NCBI GenBank assembly: GCA_016185425.1
Contig: JACPNQ010000043.1
Span: 1 to 64,000, forward strand
Direction: 5' to 3'
DNA: 64,000 nt
Origin: Acidobacteriota bacterium
Lineage (GTDB): Bacteria > Acidobacteriota > Terriglobia > Bryobacterales > Bryobacteraceae
Under the pieces are notes generated by a model that worked only from the letters and a program-made list of their open reading frames with translations, searched no databases and had not been told where the DNA came from. Position numbers and translations under genes: made by a program. How positions within the stretch are numbered: the stretch's first letter is position 1; every line of letters begins with the position of its first letter. This document shows positions 8,262 through 15,456 of the stretch, piece after piece.

Positions 8262-9469
8262 TCGTTGGCGTCCATGGACCGAGTGTAGTAGAGGAATGCG
8301 GCGCCGGCGGAGAGGGCGACGCCGGCGGCGGAGGCGAGAACCGGGCGGGGGCCGAGCTTTTCGGCGGCCCATCCAGCGAGAAAACTGCCGACGGGCAACA
8401 TGCCGACGGCCATCATCGTGTAGAACGACATGACGCGGCCGCGATACCTTTCGTCGATCACCGATTGGATGAGCGCGTTGTTGGATGCGTTCTGGCGGAA
8501 AAACGCGTATCCGGCGACGAAGGAAGAGGCAACGACGAGCCAGAAGTACGGCGCGAAGGAGTAGGCGAGGAGCGCGAGGCCGTAGAAGAGCGCGCCCTGG
8601 CCGGCTACCTTACGAAGCCCAAGGTTCGATTTCATGCTGGCGAGGCGGGCGACACCGACCGTGGCACCAAGCCCGAATGCGGCCATGAGCACGCCGAATC
8701 CGGTTGCGCCCTGATGGAAGAGACCATCGGCGATGAATGGACCGAGGACGAGGGGCGGGGCGTTGGTAAGGGTAACAATGCCACAGAGCACCAGCGGGTA
8801 GCGGACCGCCGGGCGCGACCAGGCGTAGCGGAAACCGGCGGCAAGCCCCCCCTCGCTGTGTGTTTCACGGGGGGCCGCGGGCGGAAGCCGCAACATCCAG
8901 AGGGACGCCAGAACGGCGAGAAAGCTGACGGCATTCAGGGAGAAGCAGACACCTTCGCCGAATGCGGCAACAAGAAGACCGCCGAGGGAGGGGCCGAGGG
9001 TCCGGGCGGTATTGAAAGCGACGGAGTTAAGGGAGATGGCGCCGAGGAGGTCTTCCTTCGAAGTTAGGAGAATCATCAGCGATTGGCGGGCGGGAATATC
9101 GAACGCGTTGGCGCAACCGAGGAGGACGGCGAGGATGAGCACCTGCGGGACGGTGACGCGGTGAGTCAGTGTCAGATAGGCGAGCAGGCAGGCGTGGAAG
9201 AGGAAGATGGTCTGGGTGATGAGAACGATTCGGTGGCGGGGAAAGCGGTCCGCGGCGAGGCCGGCGAGCGGACTTAGAAGGAGCACCGGCATGTGGGAGC
9301 AAAAGTTGGACACACCCTGCAGGAATTCCGAATGGGTAAGGCGGTAGAGAAGCCAGCTTAGGGCAACGCTTTGAATCCAGGTGCCGATCAGGCTGACGGC
9401 TAGGCCGGCGATGAAGATGCGGAAGTTCGGGTGCTGGAGGGCACGAAAGGCAAGCGAGCGTTCGCTCAC
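8246..9469 (-). CDS. MFS transporter, DHA3/EntS-like
   Basis: 407 residues, GTG start at 9469 overlapping the stop of the upstream HMA gene. The pattern of about 12 hydrophobic segments, the N-terminal LQHPNFRIFIAGLAVSLIGTWIQSVA segment and the loop LAGLAADRFPRHRIV (MFS signature A) place it in the MFS_3 / DHA3 group, which includes enterobactin and macrolide exporters. Substrate cannot be told. It lies between a heavy-metal-associated domain protein and a secreted metallopeptidase, which could hint at a metal or metal-chelate substrate. Confidence 0.85.
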   Translation of the reverse strand: MSERSLAFRALQHPNFRIFIAGLAVSLIGTWIQSVALSWLLYRLTHSEFLQGVSNFCSHMPVLLLSPLAGLAADRFPRHRIVLITQTIFLFHACLLAYLTLTHRVTVPQVLILAVLLGCANAFDIPARQSLMILLTSKEDLLGAISLNSVAFNTARTLGPSLGGLLVAAFGEGVCFSLNAVSFLAVLASLWMLRLPPAAPRETHSEGGLAAGFRYAWSRPAVRYPLVLCGIVTLTNAPPLVLGPFIADGLFHQGATGFGVLMAAFGLGATVGVARLASMKSNLGLRKVAGQGALFYGLALLAYSFAPYFWLVVASSFVAGYAFFRQNASNNALIQSVIDERYRGRVMSFYTMMAVGMLPVGSFLAGWAAEKLGPRPVLASAAGVALSAGAAFLYYTRSMDANECIAQ

Positions 9470-9951
9470 TTGGCGTCGACCACCGAATCGACAGCCAGGG
9501 ACGGCATGGTGCGCGGGTCGGGCGGGAGCGGGGAGATGGCCTTGACGGTGATGACTTGGCCGTCGCGACCGCGGAGGGAGCGGATGGTGGACTCACTGGC
9601 CGAGGAGAGATTGTAGGTCTTCGCGATGCCATCGACTTCAAAGCGCCATTTGCCCTCCGCAGTGACGGGCTTGCCGCGGACCACGACTTGCGCTTCCCTG
9701 GGGGTGAAGCCGACGCCCTTGATAGCGTCGCGCAGGCGTTCGAGGGTGAGCTTGTTGCCGGGCTGGAGGATAAACTCGACGCTGTTTTGCGGTCCGACGT
9801 TGACTTTCTCGACCCCGCGGATGCGTTTGAGGCCCGTCTGCATGGTCTGGACGCAGGTAGCGCAGTCCATGTTGGCGACCTCCAGGCGAACCTCCAGAAA
9901 TTCCGCCGAAAGACCAGCGGCGGTGAGCAGGGTAAGCCAGACTAAGCGCAT
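9466..9951 (-). CDS. secreted heavy-metal-associated (HMA) domain protein
   Basis: 161 residues with a signal peptide (1-15). Residues 18-85 match the HMA/CopZ fold: LEVANMDCATCVQTM supplies the MxCxxC metal site, with RIRGVEKVNV and GVGFTPREAQV strands. The C-terminal half (about 90-161) is beta-rich and unassigned. Probably binds Cu(I) or a similar soft metal in the periplasm. First gene of the four-gene minus-strand operon ending at 6548. Confidence 0.8.
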   Translation of the reverse strand: MRLVWLTLLTAAGLSAEFLEVRLEVANMDCATCVQTMQTGLKRIRGVEKVNVGPQNSVEFILQPGNKLTLERLRDAIKGVGFTPREAQVVVRGKPVTAEGKWRFEVDGIAKTYNLSSASESTIRSLRGRDGQVITVKAISPLPPDPRTMPSLAVDSVVDAK

Positions 9952-9980
9952 CCATCCAGTGTAGCGCGGGCGGGCGGGGC

Positions 9981-10440
9981 TTATAGTGTTACATCGAAAA
10001 AGTAAGTACGAATCAATTTGCCGTTTTCATTGAGTAACTCGACATAATGCCCGCCGGGACGGAGAGCGCCCGGCATTTCATAGCGGTGGAGATCGAGGCC
10101 GCATTCGGTGCGTGCCGTGTCCATCACGCCGGGCACGGGGCCGTGCAGGTCGACCTGACAGACTCCGGAGGGCGCGCCGTTCTTATAGAGGAGCTGGAGC
10201 ACCAGTGTAGTATTCGGCTGGATGCGGACGGCGAGCCGGGCACGCCCGTTGGGGGCTTCCTGCGGCACGAGCGTATAAATAATCGGCTGGTTTTCGACGA
10301 CGGGATAAGTTGCTATGAGCCGGGCCGGACTGTTGGAGTTGTACGCGACTCCAAAGCCGGTAGTGCGGCGCCATCGAACACGATCGAAATGAGGCTGTCG
10401 CCAAATGGCATGAGCTGCGCGCCGCGCGGATTGCAGCCAT
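9981..10440 (-). pseudogene. decayed or frameshifted secreted-protein gene
   Basis: The intact part is a 95-codon frame from a GTG at 10268 to 9981 (ending YVELLNENGKLIRTYFFDVTL), which looks like the C-terminal beta-rich half of a larger protein. Protein-like sequence continues upstream in the same frame without a start (AYNSNSPARLIATYPVVEN) and, further upstream, in another frame (GAQLMPFGDSLISIVFDGAA). This pattern fits one or two frameshifts in an older gene reaching about 10440 or beyond. Alternatively only the 95-residue product is made. No family recognised. Confidence 0.4.
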
Positions 10441-10628
10441 GCAGGCGCTAGCGGGATGAAGTGCAGGCATGCAACCCTCCCGCCGAGGATTCTGATTGAG
10501 GAAGTTCCAGGAGCCGCACTGGATCGATATAGTGGCGTTAGTTCGGCGGCTGAACACTAGATGGACGCTCCACGATGGCGGCGATATGGATCCCCTGGGT
10601 TCAAACATGCGTCCGCACGGCAAAAGGT

Positions 10629-10664
10629 GTCACAATTATGTTGCCATGACAACACAATTGTGAC
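10629..10664. promoter_or_regulatory. 36-bp palindromic operator upstream of hicAB
   Basis: An inverted repeat with half-sites GTCACAATTATGTTGCCA and TGACAACACAATTGTGAC; 16 of 18 base pairs are complementary. It ends four bases before the first possible hicA start codon at 10668. HicB antitoxins with a C-terminal helix-turn-helix bind such palindromes to repress their own operon, and the HicB here has that domain. Confidence 0.75.
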
Positions 10665-10667
10665 TCA

Positions 10668-10853
10668 ATGGATTATGACGAGCTCAGAGCTAAAGCGCTG
10701 GCTGGACAAGGATGCACTTTCGGTATGCAATCCGGGAGCCATCTCAAGGTCTATCTCGGGCAAAAGCAATCGATTTTGCCGATTCATGGCTCCAGGCATC
10801 AGCTCGGCACTGGCCTCGTCAATAAAATAAAGAAGGATCTGGGCCTGAAATAG
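10668..10853 (+). CDS. hicA: HicA-type mRNA interferase toxin, N-terminus in two frames
   Basis: 61 residues from ATG 10668; length matches E. coli HicA (58). The core is clear: GSHLKVYL holds the catalytic His of the dsRBD-like fold, followed by QSILPIHGS and the terminal helix NKIKKDLGLK. HicA cleaves mRNA and tmRNA when not bound by HicB. Oddly, the canonical first helix (MTSSELKRWL) is encoded from ATG 10675 in another frame, ending near 10705, while the in-frame N-terminus reads MDYDELRAKALAGQG. This suggests a one- or four-base deletion near 10704, leaving either an altered but intact toxin or a dead one. Confidence 0.7.
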   Translation: MDYDELRAKALAGQGCTFGMQSGSHLKVYLGQKQSILPIHGSRHQLGTGLVNKIKKDLGLK

Positions 10854-10859
10854 GCCCAG
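10839..10859 (+). other. hairpin between hicA and hicB
   Basis: Perfect 7-bp stem CTGGGCC / GGCCCAG with a 7-base loop, spanning the hicA stop codon and ending 16 bases before the hicB start. There is no T-run, so it is not a classical terminator; it could affect translation of hicB or mRNA stability. Confidence 0.5.
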
Positions 10860-10875
10860 CATGGAAGGAGACTTC

Positions 10876-11310
10876 ATGTACTCTGCTTATCCAGCTAAAT
10901 TCACTCCGGACGACAACGGCACTCTGATGGTCAGCTTTCCGGATGTACCCCAGGCGGTCACCGACGTCGCGGACAAAGCATCTGCTAATCCGCGTGCAGC
11001 CGAGGCTCTCGCGGCGGCCCTCTCGTTTTACGTGGAGGCCGACAGGCCGTTACCCGTACCCTCGTCCCCGAAGCGCGGACAGATGATGATCCACCTCGGG
11101 GCAGGCACGATCGCTAAGCTCGCTCTGTATACTGCCATGCGAGAGCAGGATGTTACCCAGGCTGAGTTGGCACGTCGCCTCGGTTGCCATCGCCAACAGG
11201 CGGCACGCATTGTCGATCCAGCCCACAACACAAAGTTCGAGTACCTCGAAGCCGCGCTCGCCGCCGTTGGACTTCGTGTCGCCGTCTCCATCGAGCGGAC
11301 CGCAGCCTAA
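10876..11310 (+). CDS. hicB: HicB-type antitoxin
   Basis: 144 residues from ATG 10876, preferred to ATG 10861 because AAGGAG lies six bases upstream of it. The N-terminal half (1-65) has the HicB partial RNase H fold (YPAKFTPDDNGTLMVSFPDVPQAVT, then AAEALAAALSFYVEADRPLPVPS). The C-terminal part holds a helix-turn-helix (VTQAELARRLGCHRQQAARIVD), the DNA-binding type found in E. coli HicB. It should neutralise HicA and repress the operon through the upstream palindrome. Intact even though hicA looks altered. Confidence 0.9.
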   Translation: MYSAYPAKFTPDDNGTLMVSFPDVPQAVTDVADKASANPRAAEALAAALSFYVEADRPLPVPSSPKRGQMMIHLGAGTIAKLALYTAMREQDVTQAELARRLGCHRQQAARIVDPAHNTKFEYLEAALAAVGLRVAVSIERTAA

Positions 11311-11439
11311 TTATTTCTCCGCATGCGCCGTTCGCCGCGACGGACCGAACTGGCCCACTACCCCAAAGCCGATGGTAACGACAGCAGCGATGGCGAAGGC
11401 GTAGGGGAAAATGCTTGCCGTTTGTGGGCCGGCCGGCAT
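11311..11439 (-). CDS. small single-pass membrane protein
   Basis: 42 residues from ATG 11437-11439 to the TAA at 11311, with AGGGG a few bases upstream of the start. Residues 10-30 are a hydrophobic helix (IFPYAFAIAAVVTIGFGVVG), followed by a short basic tail (PSRRTAHAEK). It lies 12 bases downstream of the beta-barrel gene on the same strand, and its stop abuts the hicB stop. Function unknown; size and position suggest a real operon member. Confidence 0.5.
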   Translation of the reverse strand: MPAGPQTASIFPYAFAIAAVVTIGFGVVGQFGPSRRTAHAEK

Positions 11440-11451
11440 TCCCCTAGCGTA

Positions 11452-12021
11452 TCAGTGCCCCCAACGCAAAACGAAGCCGCCGGTGATGGAGACGTTGTGT
11501 TGTTTGCCGGCGGGAATGTTGTAGACGGGGGCACCGGAATAGTTATCACGGAGTTCGCCGCGCAGAGCGAACCAGCGGATGACGCGTACGTCGGCGCCGC
11601 CACCGTATGTGAATGTGCCGGTATTGGTGGTGCGCGGGCCGGGGTTAGGGCTGCCACCGGTGGTGAGGTTACTGTGTTCATAGACGGCGAGACCGGCGCC
11701 GAGGAAGGCGTAGGGCTGGAGGCGGCGCTCACCGAGTTTGACCTTGAGCTCGGGTGTGAGGTAGATGGTGGCGACATCACGGATGACGACTGGATTTGCG
11801 CTGGTGACTTTGCGCTGGGGATTGGCTAGGAAATTGACGCCGCCAAAGACTTTCAGCGGTCCGGCGGATGCGAGGCGGATGGCGTAGTTGGCCTGCAGTG
11901 CGGTACCGCTTCCGAGTTTGGGAGAGTCGATGCCGCGCAGATTGCCGAGCAGGAGGCCGAGCTCCTGGTTTTGGGCGGCGAGAGAGAGCGTAGTGAGTAG
12001 GAGTAAGTAGGGGAGTCTCAT
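11452..12021 (-). CDS. outer-membrane beta-barrel protein
   Basis: 189 residues with a signal peptide (1-16). The rest consists of alternating amphipathic strands (VFGGVNFLAN, YLTPELKVKLG, PYAFLGAGLAVYEH, FTYGGGADVRV) and the protein ends in an aromatic-containing strand (ITGGFVLRWGH), as in OmpA-like / porin-type barrels. Its start overlaps the end of the YHS-domain gene by four bases, so it is part of the minus-strand operon beginning at 13872. Cargo or ligand unknown. Confidence 0.75.
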   Translation of the reverse strand: MRLPYLLLLTTLSLAAQNQELGLLLGNLRGIDSPKLGSGTALQANYAIRLASAGPLKVFGGVNFLANPQRKVTSANPVVIRDVATIYLTPELKVKLGERRLQPYAFLGAGLAVYEHSNLTTGGSPNPGPRTTNTGTFTYGGGADVRVIRWFALRGELRDNYSGAPVYNIPAGKQHNVSITGGFVLRWGH

Positions 12022-12425
12022 TTGTGTAAGTTGGGCCAGTTGCGGTCAGCGGCCTGGATGCGTTGCGGAATCTCTTTTGTCCATTTGGCCTGGACATCGA
12101 GGGAGAAGTTGAGATAGAGCTTGCCATCCACGATTTTCCATGCCTGTGGATCGATGGAGGCGGTGTAGCCATTGCTAACGGCCCATGCGCAGTAGCCGCC
12201 GTACTGGGGCATGTACTTCCCGGGCTGTTTCTTGAAGAGATCGAGGTTCGCGGCATCGGCGAAATGGAATGTCGCGCCGGAGACAGTGTGGGCGAACTCG
12301 GGGCGGCCTTTGACAGGTTTGCCGAGCGTGAAATAGGCCACTGGATCGTAACCGCGGATGGCGAGGCCGTGGCGGTCCGTCAGCAGAGGAGGAACGAGGG
12401 CGAAGAGGAAGTTACGGCGTGTCAT
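12018..12425 (-). CDS. YHS domain-containing protein
   Basis: 135 residues. ATG 12425 is chosen because it starts a TRRNFLF twin-arginine-like leader and overlaps the upstream kelch gene by 14 bases. Residues 25-70 form a YHS domain (GYDPVAYFTLGKPVKGRPEFAHTV, FHFADAANLDLF), a small metal-associated domain found in copper ATPases and related proteins; the following YGGYCAWAVSNGYTA segment is typical of secreted YHS proteins. Neighbours include copper-related genes, so a role in metal handling is plausible but unproven. Confidence 0.8.
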   Translation of the reverse strand: MTRRNFLFALVPPLLTDRHGLAIRGYDPVAYFTLGKPVKGRPEFAHTVSGATFHFADAANLDLFKKQPGKYMPQYGGYCAWAVSNGYTASIDPQAWKIVDGKLYLNFSLDVQAKWTKEIPQRIQAADRNWPNLHK

Positions 12426-13872
12426 AGATTCTGACTGTGCTGGATGTTTCGGCCGCACCGACGCGAAGAGTGACGGTGACCGTTTGCGCGACGATCGGAT
12501 CGATGCGTGCGTTGATTTGCATGATACCCGGGATGCCCGGGGCGGGACCGGCATAGAAGATTTCGGCGTTCGAGTTGTCGATGTTTACGGAGACAGGGGC
12601 GGGGCTGGATTCGTTGGCGCCGGTGGCGAAACAGACGAGGACGTTGTTGGTGCGGAACCCGGCGGGGAAGAGGCCGGGGGCGCGATCGACGATCGTTATG
12701 GGGACGTTGAGAATGGAAGTGCGGCCGAGGGGCGTGGATTCGGGGATGCGGAGATTGACCTGCGCGGGACTGGCGTAGAGGATGGGGGCTTGGGCACCGT
12801 TGACAGTGATCGTGGATGGAAGGTTGGTGCCGTAAGCGGTGATCAGTGTTCCCGGCGCGAAGGGACCGGGCGCCTGGCTGAATGCGTTGACGATAGCCGG
12901 ACGTTTTGGAGCCAGCGAGAGAAGCTCCGCCGTGGTGGAACTCGACGTGACGCCGCCGAAAAAGAAGACTGCGTTCGCGGCGTAAAGGCCCTGGTGACGC
13001 TGACGGGGAGCGGGCGGGCTGGGGATGTTGAGCTGCGTCCAGGTGAGTGTTGCGGGATCGAACTCCCAGGTGTCGTCGTAGATTTCGTTACCGGAGCCAC
13101 CGAACAGGATGGCGCGGCGGCGGGTTTCGTCGAAGGCGATGCCGTAGTGCTGGCGGGGCGGGGGATTGGTAGAGCCGCGGACTTCTTTCCATTGATTGGT
13201 TCGGAGATTGAAGGACCAGAGATCGCCGAGCGGGCAGGGGCCGAAGCCGGAGGCGCAGCCGCCGTAGAGAAACATCTGATCGCCCGCGGCGTCGTAGACG
13301 GCGTGGTGGAGGCAGCGGCGGAGAGGGCGGGTTTCGGGGCTCAGGTCGGACCAGCGGTTGGCGGCGAGGTCGAAGGCCCAGGTGTCGTCGAATCGGCCGC
13401 GGCCGGTGAAGCCGTGGGAGATGATAATGCGATTGCGGGCGGCGTCGTAGATGGCGGAGTGGCCATAACGGCGGCTGGGACCTGCGTTGTTTTCCGCGAG
13501 GCGCGACCATTGGTTGGCGGCGATGTCGTAGGCCCAGAGATCGGAAAAAAAGCCGCCGGCCTGACCACCGAAGAGGATGAGGCGGCGGCGAAGGGGATCG
13601 TAGTTGAGCGTGTGGCCGAAGCGGGCATCGGGTTTTGCACCGCCCGGTGCGAGTGGGCGCCACTGATAGGTGTCGAGGGAGTAGGACCAGAGATCGTTGC
13701 GGGCGGTGGTGTCCTGGCCGCCGAAGAGGAGGATTGAATTGGAGGGCGGGTCAAAGGCTATTGTGCCGTCAAAACGCGGAGAGGGAGCGTCGCCACCGGA
13801 GGGGAGGGTTGCAAATTGCAGGTCCTGTGCGGGGACGAGGGCAGCGGCGAGTGCCAGGAGTGCCAGACGCAT
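12412..13872 (-). CDS. secreted kelch-repeat protein with Solibacter-type C-terminal domain
   Basis: 486 residues; ATG 13872 begins a signal peptide (MRLALLALAAALVPAQ). Residues about 20-310 contain six kelch blades with the pattern RFGHTLNYDPLRRRLILFGG / DLWAYDIAANQWSRL. Residues about 320-486 are the TIGR03437 C-terminal domain (FAPGTLITAYGTNLPS, PILYASPAQVNLRIP, PGIPGIMQINARI), found almost only in Solibacter and relatives. Likely extracellular, with the C-terminal domain perhaps for surface retention (inference). First gene of the minus-strand group 13872-11311. Confidence 0.85.
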   Translation of the reverse strand: MRLALLALAAALVPAQDLQFATLPSGGDAPSPRFDGTIAFDPPSNSILLFGGQDTTARNDLWSYSLDTYQWRPLAPGGAKPDARFGHTLNYDPLRRRLILFGGQAGGFFSDLWAYDIAANQWSRLAENNAGPSRRYGHSAIYDAARNRIIISHGFTGRGRFDDTWAFDLAANRWSDLSPETRPLRRCLHHAVYDAAGDQMFLYGGCASGFGPCPLGDLWSFNLRTNQWKEVRGSTNPPPRQHYGIAFDETRRRAILFGGSGNEIYDDTWEFDPATLTWTQLNIPSPPAPRQRHQGLYAANAVFFFGGVTSSSTTAELLSLAPKRPAIVNAFSQAPGPFAPGTLITAYGTNLPSTITVNGAQAPILYASPAQVNLRIPESTPLGRTSILNVPITIVDRAPGLFPAGFRTNNVLVCFATGANESSPAPVSVNIDNSNAEIFYAGPAPGIPGIMQINARIDPIVAQTVTVTLRVGAAETSSTVRIYDTP

Positions 13873-13932
13873 GCCTGTAAAATGCCGCGCGGCGCCGGAA
13901 TATTCCGGCTGGTTCCAGTTATGATGTAAATA

Positions 13933-14202
13933 GTGAATCGCCGCGCGATATTTCTGCTGTTGATTCTGGTGCTGGTGCTGGCGCCGGCGGCAAACGCATG
14001 GTGTTCGACGGTGTGCCTGGCGGCGGCGATATCGAGCGGCTGTGCGCATAATTTGCAGCCGACCGACGATTTGCCGATGGACAAAGCGGCGTCCGTATTC
14101 CTTGTAAGTTGGAGTGGCGCCGCGGCGCTCGCCCCCGCTGCGATGCCTAGTTTGCCGGTGTTTGTACCGGTTGCTGAGCAGCGTGCTCCATTGCGGCTCT
14201 GA
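13933..14202 (+). CDS. small secreted Cys-containing protein
   Basis: 89 residues from GTG 13933. Residues 5-22 are a strong signal peptide (IFLLLILVLVLAPAANA) followed directly by WCSTVCLAAAISSGC, three cysteines that could bind metal or form disulfides. It precedes the multicopper oxidase by 54 bases on the same strand. Function unknown; context suggests a periplasmic copper-related protein. No strong ribosome binding site is visible, so the start is moderately certain. Confidence 0.6.
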   Translation: MNRRAIFLLLILVLVLAPAANAWCSTVCLAAAISSGCAHNLQPTDDLPMDKAASVFLVSWSGAAALAPAAMPSLPVFVPVAEQRAPLRL

Positions 14203-14256
14203 TCCCTCTTCGATTCCACGCACGAAAATCCTGTCCGTGAATCCAAGAGGAGCATT

Positions 14257-15456
14257 ATGCCATTCGACCGCCGCGGCTTTTTTGGCCGCATGTTTACCGG
14301 CGGCGCCGCGTTGCAAGCGGCCGCCCCTTCGACGGCGCGCGCGCCGTTTTTTACGCCCGAGTTGAGTAAGTTGGCGCCGCGCATTGTGGACGGTGTGAAA
14401 GAGTTCGAATTGACCGCGGAAGTCGTTACGACGGAGATAGCCGCGGGGAGGACGCTGACGGCGTGGGGATACAACGGCAGTGTGCCTGGGCCGACGTTGG
14501 AGGTAAATGAAGGCGACCGCGTCCGGATACTCTTCCGGAACAAACTACCGGAGCCAACGGCTGTTCACTGGCACGGGTTCGAGGTGCCTTACACGCAGGA
14601 CGGGAGCGTCGGCCTGGGGCAGGACCCGACACTGCCCGGCGAGACGCACGTGTACGAATTCACTCTGAACCAGAACAACTCCTGCTTTTATCATTCGCAC
14701 TTCCCGATGCAGGAGATGATGGGCGCGATCGGGTTCTTTCTCATTCATCCGAAGAACCCTACGGGACCGCGCGTAGACCGCGACTTCGGGCTGATTATCC
14801 AGGAGTGGGACCTGCGGCCGAATAATGCAGTGCCGAATGCATTGGCGATGGAGTTCAACTGGCTGACATTTAATGGAAAAGCCGGTCCCGACTGCACGCC
14901 GATGATCGTGCGGGAAGGGGAGAGGGTACGCATCCGCATGCTGAACCTGGGCATGGACCATCATCCGATTCACCTGCACGGGTTTCAGTTCGCGATGACG
15001 GGGACCGAGGGCGGCCGTTTGCCCGAGACGATGTGGTACCCGCAGAACACGATCCTGGTGGGTGTGGCGCAGATCCGGGAGATTGAGTTCGTTGCCGGCC
15101 GCGTTGGCGATTGGATGCTGCATTGCCACCTGCCGCACCACATGATGAACAACATGATTCCGATGGTGGGTCCGACGAGCCATGGAGCGGATCATTGGCC
15201 GAAGGACGATCCAGAGCGGAAGAAAGTGCCGGGATACCCGCAGGACATGTGGATGCCGGATGACGATCCGTATTCGCATAAGCCGGAGAATTATGGGTTG
15301 CGGAAGGGATGGTCCGCGGCGATGGGCGGGATGATGACGATGGTGCGAGTGGTGACGCCGGAAATGTACGCGAAGATCGAGGAGCTGCGGAAGAATCCGC
15401 CGCCCCGTAAAGCGCCCGCGAAGGGGCATGAGCATCATGCCGGAGGTTCGCGATGA
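14257..15456 (+). CDS. multicopper oxidase
   Basis: 399 residues with a Tat-like leader (DRRGFFGRMFTGGAALQA). All four copper-ligand motifs are present: HWHG at 104-107, HSH at 146-148, HPIHLHG at 236-242 and HCHLPHHM at 289-296. Length suits a short or two-cupredoxin-domain enzyme. The C-terminal region is rich in Met, His and Asp (GHEHHAGG), as in copper-resistance oxidases. Probable role is periplasmic oxidation of Cu(I) or phenolics. The stop overlaps the TolC-family gene (ATGA). Confidence 0.9.
   Translation: MPFDRRGFFGRMFTGGAALQAAAPSTARAPFFTPELSKLAPRIVDGVKEFELTAEVVTTEIAAGRTLTAWGYNGSVPGPTLEVNEGDRVRILFRNKLPEPTAVHWHGFEVPYTQDGSVGLGQDPTLPGETHVYEFTLNQNNSCFYHSHFPMQEMMGAIGFFLIHPKNPTGPRVDRDFGLIIQEWDLRPNNAVPNALAMEFNWLTFNGKAGPDCTPMIVREGERVRIRMLNLGMDHHPIHLHGFQFAMTGTEGGRLPETMWYPQNTILVGVAQIREIEFVAGRVGDWMLHCHLPHHMMNNMIPMVGPTSHGADHWPKDDPERKKVPGYPQDMWMPDDDPYSHKPENYGLRKGWSAAMGGMMTMVRVVTPEMYAKIEELRKNPPPRKAPAKGHEHHAGGSR

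Noticed and set aside
12358..13737. 459-codon plus-strand frame opposite the kelch gene
   Set aside because: Gly/Val/Asp/Glu-rich shadow; kelch repeats and the C-terminal domain on the minus strand are unmistakable.
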